Assembly (NCBI GenBank): GCA_910576975.1
Contig: CAJTJY010000022.1
Location: forward strand, 273-63,064
DNA: 62,792 bases
Direction: 5' to 3'
Source: an uncultured Lachnospiraceae bacterium
GTDB taxonomy: Bacteria; Bacillota; Clostridia; Lachnospirales; Lachnospiraceae
The notes under the pieces were generated by a model that saw nothing but the letters and a program-made list of their open reading frames with translations, had not been told where the DNA came from and searched no databases. The position numbers and the translations under genes are program-made. Shown piece after piece: positions 18,044 to 28,097 of the stretch (the first letter of the stretch is position 1; each line of letters starts with the position of its first letter).

Positions 18044-19396
18044 ATGGAACTTATTTTAGAAAAATGGGAACAAATCCTTAAAACAGTAAAAGAAGAGCAT
18101 GAGCTCATGGACGTTACTTTCAACACTTGGCTTAAACCACTAAGCTTGTATAACATCGATGGCTCAAAGCTTTATATCATGGTTCCATCTGAACAACAGA
18201 TGACGTTAAATTATATTTCAAAAAAATATTCACTTCCAATTAAAGTCGCAATTGCAGAGATTACGGGAAAAGAATACGACATTGAATTTATTCTGCCAGA
18301 AGATACCAGCAAGATAAAGCCATTCAAAAGTAAAAATCCTGACTTTATTCCAGGATCAGACAATTCCAACCTCAATCCGAATTACACTTTTGATACCTTT
18401 GTCGTAGGTAAAAACAATAAATTTGCCCATGCTGCCAGCCTCGCCGTAGCCGAATCACCAGGGGAAGCATACAACCCCCTTTATATCTATGGCGGTCCTG
18501 GATTAGGAAAAACACATCTGATCCAATCCATAGGACACTTTATCTTGCAGCAAAAACCAGATAAAAAGGTAATCTATGTGACATCGGAAGAATTTACCAA
18601 TGAAGTCATTGACTCCATCCGTAATGGTAACGCTTCGGCAATGACAAAACTACGTGAAAAATACCGGACAGTAGACGTCCTCATGATTGACGACGTACAA
18701 TTTATTATTGGAAAAGAAAGTACTCAGGAAGAATTCTTCCATACCTTTAATGTTTTGCATTCTGCCGGAAAGCAGATAATTTTAACTTCCGATAAACCGC
18801 CAAAAGAGATGGAAACTCTGGAAGAACGCATTCGCTCCCGTTTTGAATGGGGTCTTCTTGCCGATGTAGGATATCCTGATTATGAAACTAGAATGGCGAT
18901 CTTGCGCCGCAAGGAAGAAATGGATGGATTTCTTTTAGATGATGAAATATTAGACTACATTGCCACGAACATCAAATCCAATATCCGTGAGCTGGAAGGC
19001 GCATTAAATAAATTGCTAGCATTTTCCAACTTAGAACACACGGAAATCACAATGGACGTAGCAGTACAGGAGCTGCAAAACATTATTTCCCCGGACAAGC
19101 CAAAAGAAATTACACCTCAACTTGTCATTGAAATCGTTGCAGAACATTTTAATATTTCTACAGACCAGATGATTTCTAAAAATAGAAGCAATAACATAGC
19201 AAAACCACGACAAATTGCCATGTATCTCTGTAAAAACATGACTTCTACTTCCCTAGAAACGATTGGAGCGCTCCTAGGAGGGCGAGATCATGCAACAATT
19301 ATCCATGGAATTAAAAAAATTACCAACGAATACGAAAAGGACGAGAACTTCAATCATTTAATCGAAACTATAAAGAAGAAGATCAATCCGAACTAA
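18044..19396 (+). CDS. dnaA: Chromosomal replication initiator DnaA
   Basis: The 450-residue initiator binds DnaA boxes and opens oriC. It has domain I (MELILEKWEQILK), a short linker, and the AAA+ domain with Walker A GGPGLGKTH at about 150 and Walker B VLMIDDVQF. The C-terminal helix-turn-helix carries the signature GGRDHATIIHGIKKI. A longer frame starts with TTG at 17975, but the ATG at 18044 has GGAG seven bases upstream and begins exactly where homologues do. Confidence 0.97.
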   Translation: MELILEKWEQILKTVKEEHELMDVTFNTWLKPLSLYNIDGSKLYIMVPSEQQMTLNYISKKYSLPIKVAIAEITGKEYDIEFILPEDTSKIKPFKSKNPDFIPGSDNSNLNPNYTFDTFVVGKNNKFAHAASLAVAESPGEAYNPLYIYGGPGLGKTHLIQSIGHFILQQKPDKKVIYVTSEEFTNEVIDSIRNGNASAMTKLREKYRTVDVLMIDDVQFIIGKESTQEEFFHTFNVLHSAGKQIILTSDKPPKEMETLEERIRSRFEWGLLADVGYPDYETRMAILRRKEEMDGFLLDDEILDYIATNIKSNIRELEGALNKLLAFSNLEHTEITMDVAVQELQNIISPDKPKEITPQLVIEIVAEHFNISTDQMISKNRSNNIAKPRQIAMYLCKNMTSTSLETIGALLGGRDHATIIHGIKKITNEYEKDENFNHLIETIKKKINPN

Positions 19397-19601
19397 GTGG
19401 CTACTTTTAGTTATTCACAGCTTGTCCCATGTATTTCAAGATAAAATTCACAGGGTTATACCTGAACTTCAAATCATTAAAGCCTGGAAAATAAAGGGTT
19501 TGGAGACTTATTCACATATAAACAAGCCCTATGAAGACTAATACGGATCTTTTACTATAAATTATTTCTTTACGTTCGTTCAGGAAGGAGTAACGTGCGA
19601 G

Positions 19602-20714
19602 ATGAAAATCATATGCTCAAAATCGAATCTTTTACAAGGAGTGAACATTGTATCAAAAGCAGTACCCTCCAGAACTACAATGGCAATCCTAGAATGTATT
19701 TTAATTGATGCTTCTACAAATGAAATTAAATTAACAGCAAATGATATGGAACTTGGAATTGAGACAAAAATTGAAGGAGAAATTGCAGAACGAGGCGTAA
19801 TCGCTTTAGATGCTAAGATCTTTTCTGAAATTGTAAGGAAGCTTCCAGATAATCAGGTTACCATTATTACAGATGAATCATATAAAACGGTAATCACTTG
19901 TGAAAAAGCAAAATTTAATATTATAGGAAAATCTGGAGAAGATTTTTCCTACTTACCTTACATTGAAAAAAATCAGCCTGTCGCATTATCACAATTTACA
20001 TTAAAAGATGTAATTCGCCAGACTATTTTTTCTATTTCAGACAGCGACAGCAATAAATTGATGACAGGAGAATTATTCGAAATTAATGAAAACCAATTTA
20101 AAGTGGTATCTCTTGATGGACATCGTATTTCTATTCGTAATATTGAGTTAAAAGATTCTTATCCTCACTGTAAGATCGTAGTTCCAGGAAAGACGCTTCA
20201 GGAGGTAAGCAAAATTCTCCCTGGAGACGCGGATGAAATTGTCCATATGTTTTTTACGGATAATCATATTGTATTTGAATTTGGCAGTACCACCGTAGTT
20301 TCCAGATTGATAGAAGGAGAATACTTTAAAATCGAACAAATGCTTTCTTCTGATTATGAAACGAAAATTAAGATAAATAAGCGGGAATTGCTTGATTGTA
20401 TCGACCGTGCCACTCTGTTGGTAAAGGAGGGAGATAAAAAGCCTATCATCATGAATGTGCAGGATTGCAATATGGAATTGAAAATTAATTCATTTATTGG
20501 ATCTATGAATGAGGAAATTGATATCCAGAAAGAAGGAAAGGACATCATGATAGGTTTTAATCCTAAATTTTTCATCGACGCTCTCCGGGTGATAGAGGAA
20601 GAGGAAGTTGTATTATACATGGTCAATCCGAAAGCGCCTTGTTTTATCAAGGATGATAGTGAGAAATTTATCTATCTCATCCTGCCGGTAAATTTTAACG
20701 CAGCAACTAATTAA
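19602..20714 (+). CDS. dnaN: DNA polymerase III beta subunit (sliding clamp)
   Basis: The 370-residue clamp has the expected three-domain length. It begins MKIICSKSNLLQGVNIVSKA and ends with the conserved VNPKAPCFIKDD region and YLILPVNF. It tethers polymerase III and other enzymes to DNA. It lies 205 bp after dnaA; that gap has no gene but contains two TTATTCACA near-DnaA boxes, which may couple its expression to DnaA. Confidence 0.97.
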   Translation: MKIICSKSNLLQGVNIVSKAVPSRTTMAILECILIDASTNEIKLTANDMELGIETKIEGEIAERGVIALDAKIFSEIVRKLPDNQVTIITDESYKTVITCEKAKFNIIGKSGEDFSYLPYIEKNQPVALSQFTLKDVIRQTIFSISDSDSNKLMTGELFEINENQFKVVSLDGHRISIRNIELKDSYPHCKIVVPGKTLQEVSKILPGDADEIVHMFFTDNHIVFEFGSTTVVSRLIEGEYFKIEQMLSSDYETKIKINKRELLDCIDRATLLVKEGDKKPIIMNVQDCNMELKINSFIGSMNEEIDIQKEGKDIMIGFNPKFFIDALRVIEEEEVVLYMVNPKAPCFIKDDSEKFIYLILPVNFNAATN

Positions 20715-20787
20715 TGTTTTTTATTTTTTAGATCTTATGATATTTGTCATGACATCAAAGATATCGTAAGATTGATGTGAGGAATCT

Positions 20788-20997
20788 ATGGAAGAAATTA
20801 AACTGAGAGGTGAATATATAAAGCTTGGTCAGGCTCTGAAAGCTGTTAATTTTGTCGATTCTGGAGTATTTGCTAAAATGGTTATTCAGGATGGACTGGT
20901 TACAGTGAATGGAAGGGTTGAGACGCAGCGAGGAAAAAAATTAGTGGACGGAGATGTCGTTTCCTTTGAGGGAAAGACAATTATAATTATAAAATGA
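20788..20997 (+). CDS. yaaA: S4-domain RNA-binding protein YaaA (RlbA-like)
   Basis: The 69-residue protein is a single S4-like RNA-binding domain: IKLGQALKAVNFVDSGVFAK, then VNGRVETQRGKKLVDGDVV. It is regularly found between dnaN and recF in Firmicutes. Its TGA overlaps the recF ATG (ATGA), so the two are translationally coupled. Confidence 0.92.
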   Translation: MEEIKLRGEYIKLGQALKAVNFVDSGVFAKMVIQDGLVTVNGRVETQRGKKLVDGDVVSFEGKTIIIIK

Positions 20998-22085
20998 TCG
21001 TTAAATCTGTTGCCCTTAAAAATTTCCGCAATTATGATCAACTTTATCTGGAGTTTGACAGAGGTACCAATATTTTGTATGGAGACAATGCCCAGGGTAA
21101 GACAAATGTCCTAGAAGCTGTCTATGTCAGCGGGACCACCAGATCTCATAGGGCCAGCAAGGACAGGGAATTGATACAATTTAGACAGGAAGAATCTCAT
21201 ATAAGGACGATTGTGGAAAAGGGAGGTTTGGATTACCAGATAGATATGCATGTTAAGAAGAATCGGTCTAAGGGAATTGCCATAAACAAAGTTCCCATAA
21301 AAAAAGCGTCAGAGCTTTTTGGAATTTTAAATATTGTTTTTTTTTCCCCGGAAGATATGAATATAATAAAAAATGGTCCTTCTGAACGCCGTCGTTTTCT
21401 GGATGCTGAACTTTGCCAATTAGATAAGATCTACTTATATCACCTGACCAAATACAATAAAATACTTAATCATAGAAATAAGCTTCTCAAAGATATACGT
21501 TTTAGGCCAGAACTAAGGGATACCCTGTCAGTTTGGGATATTCAGCTTGCAGAATATGGGAAAAAACTGATTTTTGCCCGAAAAAAATTCGTTGATGAGC
21601 TAAATGAAATTGTTTTAAGAATTCATAATGACATTTCTGGAAATCGGGAGGCATTAGAGCTTCGTTATGAGCCAAATGTAGAGGGGGAACAGCTAGAGCA
21701 AGAGATTTTAAACAGCCAGGAAAGAGATCTAAAACTTGGAATGACGTCCGTGGGACCTCACAGGGACGATATGTGTTTTTTGATCGGAGATATAGATATG
21801 AGAAAATTTGGATCTCAAGGACAGCACCGCAGTTGTGCGTTGTCGCTGAAGCTTTCTGAGATTGAACTTGTAAAAAAGTCTATGAAAGAAACGCCAGTTT
21901 TATTTTTAGATGATGTGCTTTCTGAATTAGACAGCAAGCGGCAAAATTTTCTTTTGAACAGCATTCATGATATACAAACTGTGATTACCTGTACTGGACT
22001 GGATGAATTTGTGAGAAACCGGTTTGAGATAAATAAGATATTCAGAGTTGTAAATGGAATGGTAAAACCTGAAAACAGTTTTTAG
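20994..22085 (+). CDS. recF: DNA replication and repair protein RecF
   Basis: This SMC-like ATPase loads RecA at gaps with RecO and RecR. The 363 residues include Walker A GDNAQGKTN near 30-38, the signature region GSQGQHRSCALSLKLSE and Walker B FLDDVLSELD. The position between yaaA and gyrB is classical. Confidence 0.97.
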   Translation: MIVKSVALKNFRNYDQLYLEFDRGTNILYGDNAQGKTNVLEAVYVSGTTRSHRASKDRELIQFRQEESHIRTIVEKGGLDYQIDMHVKKNRSKGIAINKVPIKKASELFGILNIVFFSPEDMNIIKNGPSERRRFLDAELCQLDKIYLYHLTKYNKILNHRNKLLKDIRFRPELRDTLSVWDIQLAEYGKKLIFARKKFVDELNEIVLRIHNDISGNREALELRYEPNVEGEQLEQEILNSQERDLKLGMTSVGPHRDDMCFLIGDIDMRKFGSQGQHRSCALSLKLSEIELVKKSMKETPVLFLDDVLSELDSKRQNFLLNSIHDIQTVITCTGLDEFVRNRFEINKIFRVVNGMVKPENSF

Positions 22086-22101
22086 GAATTGGAGGAATTA
22101 C

Positions 22102-24036
22102 ATGAGTACAAGTACAAATACGAATGCAGAGTATGGAGCAGACCAGATTCAGATTTTGGAAGGATTAGAAGCCGTCCGGAAACGTCCTGGTATGTATATC
22201 GGAAGTACCTCTTTGCGCGGGCTTCATCATCTTGTCTATGAGATTGTAGATAATTCAGTAGATGAGGCCCTAGCAGGGTATTGCGATACCATTGAGGTGT
22301 TTATTTTAGAAAATAACTGCATCCGGGTTACGGACAATGGAAGAGGGATTCCTGTGGGAATTAATCACAAAGCAGGTCTTCCAGCCGTAGAAGTCGTATT
22401 TACTGTACTTCATGCAGGTGGCAAGTTTGGCGGCGGGGGTTACAAAGTATCCGGCGGACTTCACGGAGTGGGAGCTTCCGTAGTAAATGCGCTTTCCAAT
22501 TGGCTGGAGGTTGAGATCTTACATGAGGGAAAAAGGTATAAACAACGTTATGAGCGTGGTAAAAGCATCTATCCGCTAAAAATTATCGGAGATTGCGAGC
22601 CTGATAAAACAGGAACCACGGTCACGTTTTCCCCAGATGAAAGCATATTTGAAGATACCGTATATGATTATGAGACATTAAAACAGCGTTTGAAAGAAAT
22701 GGCCTTTCTTACAAAGGGAATCAGAATTAAGCTTGCAGATCAACGGCAGGGTTTGGAACAGGAGAAAGAATTCTATTATGAAGGCGGCATCAAAGAATTT
22801 GTAGCCTATTTAAACCGCAGCAAAGAATCACTTTATGAAAATGTGATTTATTGCGAAGGAGAAAGAGACGGCGTATATGTGGAGGTCGCACTGCAGCATA
22901 ATGATTCATATAATGACGCTACTTACAGCTTTGTAAATAATATTACGACTCCAGAAGGAGGAACGCATTTGGCAGGTTTTCGAAATGCTTTGACGAAAAC
23001 ATTTAATGCTTATGCCAAAGCGAATAAAATTTTAAAAGAGAATGAGACGGCCCTTTCGGGCGAGGATATTAGAGAGGGAATGACGGCTGTTATCAGCGTT
23101 AAGATCTCAGAACCTCAGTTCGAGGGTCAGACAAAGCAAAAGCTTGGAAACAGCGAGGCTAGAGGGGCTGTCGATAGCGTGGTAAGCGAGCAGCTGACAT
23201 ATTTTCTGGAACAGAATCCATCCATTGCCAAGGCGGTCTGTGAGAAATCGCTGTTGGCGCAGCGGGCCAGGGAGGCTGCAAGAAAAGCAAGGGATCTTAC
23301 ACGAAGAAAAACTGCATTAGAGGGAAACGCACTTCCAGGAAAGCTTGCAGACTGTTCAGACAAAGATCCTAGAAATTGTGAGATTTTTATTGTCGAGGGG
23401 GACTCAGCGGGAGGCTCGGCAAAGACTGCAAGAAGCCGTGCTACCCAGGCAATTCTGCCTTTGAGAGGCAAGATACTGAATGTCGAGAAAGCCAGGCTTG
23501 ATAAAATCTATGGTAATGCTGAGATTAAGGCGATGATTACTGCGTTCGGAACAGGGATTCATGAAGATTTTGATATTGCAAAGCTGAGATATCATAAGAT
23601 TATTATTATGACAGACGCAGATGTGGACGGCGCTCATATTAGTACCTTGATGCTGACATTTATGTATCGCTTTATGCCAGAATTAATCCGTCAGGGATAT
23701 GTATATCTGGCAAAACCCCCTCTTTTTAAGATAGAGAAGAATAAAAAAGTATGGTATGCCTATGATGAACCGGAGTTAGACCGTATTTTAAGGGAAATCG
23801 GAAGAGACGGAAATAATAAGATTCAACGCTATAAGGGGTTGGGGGAAATGGATCCGGAGCAGCTTTGGGAAACTACCATGGACCCTGAAACCAGAATTCT
23901 GGAAAGAGTCACCATTGATGATGAAACGGCGGCGGAAGTTGATTTGACTTTTACTACCTTGATGGGAGATAAAGTAGAACCGAGGCGGGAGTTTATTGAA
24001 GCCAATGCCCGGTTTGTGCAGAATCTGGATGTGTAG
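22102..24036 (+). CDS. gyrB: DNA gyrase subunit B
   Basis: The 644-residue ATPase subunit of gyrase has the GHKL ATP site (DNSVDEALAG, DNGRGIPV, GLHGVGASVVNALS) and the TOPRIM metal site (EGDSAGGSA, DADVDGAHI). Its length suits a Gram-positive GyrB without the enterobacterial insert. GGAGG precedes the ATG by 6 bases. It lies 16 bp after recF. Confidence 0.98.
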   Translation: MSTSTNTNAEYGADQIQILEGLEAVRKRPGMYIGSTSLRGLHHLVYEIVDNSVDEALAGYCDTIEVFILENNCIRVTDNGRGIPVGINHKAGLPAVEVVFTVLHAGGKFGGGGYKVSGGLHGVGASVVNALSNWLEVEILHEGKRYKQRYERGKSIYPLKIIGDCEPDKTGTTVTFSPDESIFEDTVYDYETLKQRLKEMAFLTKGIRIKLADQRQGLEQEKEFYYEGGIKEFVAYLNRSKESLYENVIYCEGERDGVYVEVALQHNDSYNDATYSFVNNITTPEGGTHLAGFRNALTKTFNAYAKANKILKENETALSGEDIREGMTAVISVKISEPQFEGQTKQKLGNSEARGAVDSVVSEQLTYFLEQNPSIAKAVCEKSLLAQRAREAARKARDLTRRKTALEGNALPGKLADCSDKDPRNCEIFIVEGDSAGGSAKTARSRATQAILPLRGKILNVEKARLDKIYGNAEIKAMITAFGTGIHEDFDIAKLRYHKIIIMTDADVDGAHISTLMLTFMYRFMPELIRQGYVYLAKPPLFKIEKNKKVWYAYDEPELDRILREIGRDGNNKIQRYKGLGEMDPEQLWETTMDPETRILERVTIDDETAAEVDLTFTTLMGDKVEPRREFIEANARFVQNLDV

Positions 24037-24047
24037 GAGGAAAATAA

Positions 24048-26678
24048 ATGGATGACAGAATATTTGACAGGATTGATGACGTTGACCTAAAAAAAACGAT
24101 GGAGCGTTCTTATATTGACTACGCAATGAGCGTGATTGCGTCCAGAGCGCTTCCAGATGTCAGAGATGGTCTCAAGCCTGTGCAGAGGCGTATCCTATAT
24201 GCTATGATAGAGCTCAATAACGGTCCGGATAAACCTCATCGTAAATGTGCGCGTATCGTCGGTGACACTATGGGTAAATATCATCCTCATGGAGATAGCT
24301 CGATTTATGGAGCTCTGGTAAATATGGCGCAGGAATGGTCCACTCGTTACATGCTGGTGGATGGTCATGGAAATTTTGGTTCTGTGGATGGCGACGGCGC
24401 AGCGGCAATGCGTTATACGGAAGCGCGCCTCAGTAAAATTTCCATGGAAATGCTTGCGGACATCAATAAGGATACCGTTGATTTTGGACCTAATTTTGAT
24501 GAGACAGAGAAAGAGCCTCTGGTTCTGCCGTCACGTTTTCCAAATCTTCTAGTAAATGGAACAACGGGGATAGCTGTTGGAATGGCGACCAATATACCGC
24601 CGCATAATCTCCGTGAAGTAATTGCCGCAGTGGTAAAAATAATTGACAACCGGATTCAAGAGGACCGCAACACAGAGATAGAAGAAATTTTAAAAATTGT
24701 AAAAGGACCAGATTTTCCTACTGGAGGCATGATACTTGGAACATCAGGCATTGACCAGGCATACCGCACAGGGCGAGGAAAAGTGAAAGTTCGGGCTGTC
24801 ACAAACATTGAATCCATGGCAAATGGCAAAAACCGCATTGTAGTGACTGAGCTTCCCTATATGGTCAATAAAGCTAGATTGATTGAAAAGATTGCAGACA
24901 TGGTGCGGGATAAACGAATCGATGGCATTACTGAGATTCGTGATGAGTCTAACAGGGAAGGAATGCGCATTTGTATTGAATTGCGCCGGGATGTAAATCC
25001 CAATGTAATTTTAAACCAGCTCTATAAGCATACGCAGCTTCAAGATACTTTCGGGGTAATTATGCTTTCCCTGGTAAATAATGAGCCAAAAGTGCTTAAT
25101 CTTAGCGAGATGCTGGAATATTACTTAAAACATCAGGAAGAAGTTGTCACCAGAAGAACTAGATATGAGCTCAATAAAGCTGAAGAACGTGCGCATATCT
25201 TACAGGGATTACTGGTGGCTCTTGATCATATTGACGAAGTTATCAGCATCATTCGTGGAAGTGAAAATGTTCAGCTTGCAAAGACAAGATTGATGGAGCG
25301 TTTTGCTCTTTCCGATGCGCAGGCACAAGCAATTGTGGATATGCGTCTGCGCGCCCTTACCGGTTTGGAGCGCAGCAAATTAGAGGCAGAATATAATCAG
25401 TTGATGGAATTGATTGCAGAATTAAAATCTATTCTTGCAGACGAGAAGAAGCTTCTTGGCGTCATTCGGGAAGAAATTATGTTGATTTCTGACAAATATG
25501 GGGATGATAGAAGGTCTTCCATCGGGTTTGACGAGTATGACATTTCCATGGAAGATTTGATTCCAGTTTCTAACACGGTAATTACTATGACAAAGCTGGG
25601 ATATATTAAGCGAATGAGCGTGGATAATTTTCGCAGCCAGAACCGTGGCGGCAAAGGCATCAAAGGCATGGAGACCATAGAGGACGACTACATCGAAGAA
25701 CTTTTGATGACTACGACTCATCATTATCTGATGTTTTTTACGAATACTGGAAAAGTATATCGGATTAAGGCATATGAAATACCGGAAGCCGGGAGGACGG
25801 CAAGAGGGACTGCGATCATAAATATCCTGCAGCTTCAGCCAGGTGAGAAAATTACTGCCGTGATACCTCTGAGAGAGTATAAAGACGATCATTATTTGTT
25901 CATGGCTACAAAGAAAGGAATTGTCAAAAAGACTCCAGTGACAGATTATGCAAATGTACGCAAAAAGGGGCTTGCAGCAATTAATCTTCGGGAAGAGGAT
26001 GAATTGATTGAAGTGAAATTCACAGACAATACCAAGGATATTCTCCTTGTGACCAAATTTGGGCAGTGCATCAGGTTTCACGAGACAGATGTGCGAAGTA
26101 CAGGAAGAACGTCTATGGGCGTGATTGGAATGAACCTCTCAGACCGGGACGAGGTTGTGGGAATGCAGATGGATACCCAGGGAGAATATTTGCTGATTGC
26201 ATCTGAAAAAGGATTGGGTAAACTAACCCATATGGAAGAATTTACGCCTCAGAATCGTGGCGGAAAGGGAGTAAAATGCTATAAGATTACAGATAAGACT
26301 GGAAGCATTATCGGTATCAAGGCTGTCAACCAGGAAAATGAGATTATGATGATTACCACAGAGGGAATTATAATTCGTATGAAAGTAGAAGGAATCTCTG
26401 TACTTGGGCGTGTCACTTCTGGAGTTAAGCTGATGAATCTGGAAGATGATATTACAGTTGCAAGCATTGCCAAGGTACGGGAAGATAGATCATTAATGGA
26501 ACATGCAGACGCAAATGAACTTCTCACAGATGAGGAGGTAGAATTAAGCGCCAGGAAAGCAGAGGAAGCTGCCCGAAAGATGAATAGCCCATTGGAGCAG
26601 ACAAATGAAAAATTAATGGAAGAATTGATTGCCAGGGCAGAGGCAGACCAGGAAGCTGAGGATACAGAAGAGTCATAA
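24048..26678 (+). CDS. gyrA: DNA gyrase subunit A
   Basis: The 876-residue breakage-reunion subunit has its catalytic Tyr at residue 123 (AAMRYTEARL). The quinolone region reads HPHGDSSIYGALVNMAQ, so the position corresponding to E. coli Asp87 is Gly here. A C-terminal beta-pinwheel with the GyrA box QNRGGKG follows, then an acidic tail. It lies 11 bp after gyrB and is followed by a clear terminator. Confidence 0.98.
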   Translation: MDDRIFDRIDDVDLKKTMERSYIDYAMSVIASRALPDVRDGLKPVQRRILYAMIELNNGPDKPHRKCARIVGDTMGKYHPHGDSSIYGALVNMAQEWSTRYMLVDGHGNFGSVDGDGAAAMRYTEARLSKISMEMLADINKDTVDFGPNFDETEKEPLVLPSRFPNLLVNGTTGIAVGMATNIPPHNLREVIAAVVKIIDNRIQEDRNTEIEEILKIVKGPDFPTGGMILGTSGIDQAYRTGRGKVKVRAVTNIESMANGKNRIVVTELPYMVNKARLIEKIADMVRDKRIDGITEIRDESNREGMRICIELRRDVNPNVILNQLYKHTQLQDTFGVIMLSLVNNEPKVLNLSEMLEYYLKHQEEVVTRRTRYELNKAEERAHILQGLLVALDHIDEVISIIRGSENVQLAKTRLMERFALSDAQAQAIVDMRLRALTGLERSKLEAEYNQLMELIAELKSILADEKKLLGVIREEIMLISDKYGDDRRSSIGFDEYDISMEDLIPVSNTVITMTKLGYIKRMSVDNFRSQNRGGKGIKGMETIEDDYIEELLMTTTHHYLMFFTNTGKVYRIKAYEIPEAGRTARGTAIINILQLQPGEKITAVIPLREYKDDHYLFMATKKGIVKKTPVTDYANVRKKGLAAINLREEDELIEVKFTDNTKDILLVTKFGQCIRFHETDVRSTGRTSMGVIGMNLSDRDEVVGMQMDTQGEYLLIASEKGLGKLTHMEEFTPQNRGGKGVKCYKITDKTGSIIGIKAVNQENEIMMITTEGIIIRMKVEGISVLGRVTSGVKLMNLEDDITVASIAKVREDRSLMEHADANELLTDEEVELSARKAEEAARKMNSPLEQTNEKLMEELIARAEADQEAEDTEES

Positions 26679-26742
26679 TAAGAGAAAGTCAGGCGCTATT
26701 GATAAAAATAATCAGTAACTTATGAAATATTTGAATGAAAGG

Positions 26743-26778
26743 AAGATCTTGGCACTTAGCTGCCAGGATCTTTTTTTA
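26743..26778 (+). terminator. gyrBA terminator
   Basis: AAGATCTTGGCA and TGCCAGGATCTT pair (one G-U) around CTTAGC and are followed by seven T residues. It lies 65 bp past the gyrA stop. Confidence 0.9.
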
Positions 26779-26780
26779 TT

Positions 26781-26830
26781 CTATAAGAAGAACCTTTTCA
26801 CGCTAAAGCGTAAAAGCATATTTCTTATAG
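26781..26830. other. Nested inverted repeat after the gyrA terminator
   Basis: CTATAAGAA (26781) and TTCTTATAG (26822) enclose an inner TTTCACGCT/AGCGTAAAA stem. It could be a second terminator or the edge of the recombinase islet. Confidence 0.5.
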
Positions 26831-26904
26831 AATAAAATATGCGCAGGATCTGTCCCAGCGAAGCAAAGTCACTCACATAAGAGCAAGATATTGCCATGCG
26901 ATCG

Positions 26905-26967
26905 TGTTTGGTGCAGCAAAGTGCGCAATCTCCTTGAAAATGAGGGATTAGGAGAGTTGAAGTGGGC
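26905..26967 (+). repeat. Direct repeat left of the small serine recombinase
   Basis: TTGGTGCAGCAAAGT, an 18-base variable part and TGAGGGATTAGGAGAGTTGA, then GTGGG, match a segment at 27838-27896 with the same 31-base spacing between GTGC and GAGGG. Confidence 0.55.
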
Positions 26968-27035
26968 TTGACCACCTTGTCCGAGAATTATTTGGACTAG
27001 TTTTTACACTTAACAATTTTTTATGGAGGCTGATT

Positions 27036-27638
27036 ATGGAACAACAAAAGATGTATGGATATATGAGGGTGTCCACAAGAGAACAAAATGAAGACAGGCA
27101 GAGAAATGCGTTACTTGAAATAGGGGTGCCCAAGAATCAGATTTATATGGATAAACAGTCAGGAAAAGATTTCAATCGACCGCAATATAAAAGGCTGTTA
27201 AAAAAGTTAGATCATAATTCTGTATTATTTGTAAAGTCTATTGATCGTTTGGGAAGGAATTATGCAGATTTAAACGAACAATGGCGTGTGATAACAAAGG
27301 AGAAGAAAGCAAATATTGTAGTGATTGACATGCCTCTTTTAGATACTAGAAGAGGTGCCGACTTGGTTGGGACATTTCTAAGTGATCTTGTACTTCAAGT
27401 ATTGTCATTTGTAGCAGAAAATGAAAGAAAAAATATCAGGGAAAGGCAAAGAGAAGGGATTGAAGCAGCGAGACTTCGTGGAGTGAAGTTTGGAAGACCG
27501 CAAAAACCGTTGCCAGAAAACTTTAGTCAAATATGTGCCCGTTGGGTAGCAAAAGAGATCTCCTCAGAGGAAGCTGCCAAGTTATGTAACGTTGCCAGGG
27601 CAACATTTTATAGGTGGGTAAAAAATATCGGTGAATAA
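27036..27638 (+). CDS. Small serine recombinase (resolvase/invertase family)
   Basis: The 200-residue protein has the catalytic N-terminal domain with YMRVSTREQNEDRQ (nucleophile Ser13), the family signature ERKNIRERQREGIEAARLRGVKFGRP, and a C-terminal helix-turn-helix (ISSEEAAKLCNVARATFYRW). This is the length and layout of Tn3-type resolvases and Hin-type invertases. GGAGG precedes the ATG. It is flanked by diverged direct repeats (26905 and 27838) and followed by a long hairpin. It might act on those repeats or invert a promoter near the downstream surface-protein gene; no convincing invertible segment was found. Confidence 0.9.
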   Translation: MEQQKMYGYMRVSTREQNEDRQRNALLEIGVPKNQIYMDKQSGKDFNRPQYKRLLKKLDHNSVLFVKSIDRLGRNYADLNEQWRVITKEKKANIVVIDMPLLDTRRGADLVGTFLSDLVLQVLSFVAENERKNIRERQREGIEAARLRGVKFGRPQKPLPENFSQICARWVAKEISSEEAAKLCNVARATFYRWVKNIGE

Positions 27639-27688
27639 GTGGTGATATTGCTATAAAAATTTTTAAATTGAAAATATTTTTTCCGTTC

Positions 27689-27765
27689 AATAAATAAGAG
27701 AGTGTTAAAAGGATCGTTTTCATTGTAGAGAAATTAGATCATTTTAACACTCTTATTTATCTTAT
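27689..27765 (+). terminator. Long hairpin after the recombinase
   Basis: AATAAATAAGAGAGTGTTAA and the following AAGGATC pair with GATCATTTTAACACTC and TTATTTATCTT, giving over 20 bp with a bulge and a loop of about 20 bases. It probably terminates the recombinase transcript in either direction. Confidence 0.6.
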
Positions 27766-27837
27766 ACCAGAAAGTCTAAGAATAAAAAACAATGAGAAGT
27801 AATTGTTGAATTATAAGATCTCATTATGTATAAGCAC

Positions 27838-27896
27838 TTGGTGCGTCAAAGTCAATTACCGACGTAAGATTGAGGGATAAGGAAGTTGATGTGGGA
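27838..27896 (+). repeat. Direct repeat right of the small serine recombinase
   Basis: TTGGTGCGTCAAAGT, a variable part, then TGAGGGATAAGGAAGTTGAT and GTGGG parallel the copy at 26905. The two copies bracket the recombinase and its hairpin. Confidence 0.55.
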
Positions 27897-28071
27897 TTCT
27901 ATAAACAAAATAGAAATATAGATAAGATACGTTTTTTATCTGCAAGTGATAAAAAAGTGTACTTTTTTAGACTAGATATATCCAATATTTACCAATTCTA
28001 TTTTAGAAGAATCAAAAAGAAAAATCAAGTATAAATGATTTTTTTTGTTTTATTTCGATAAAATTGCCACT

Positions 28072-28097
28072 ATATCAAAAAGTACGCTTTTTGATAT
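28072..28097. terminator. Perfect hairpin upstream of the kinase cluster
   Basis: ATATCAAAAAG and CTTTTTGATAT form an 11-bp perfect stem around TACG. About 40 bases later GGAGGAG precedes a seven-codon frame (ATG at 28145, reading MKNKILK, then TAG). It may be a leader or attenuator, or a relic of a truncated gene. The rest of 27766-28277 is AT-rich with no gene. Confidence 0.45.

Noticed and set aside
25422..26081. 219-codon ORF antisense to gyrA.
   Set aside because: It lies wholly inside gyrA on the opposite strand, is rich in His and Cys without a domain pattern and has no ribosome-binding site.
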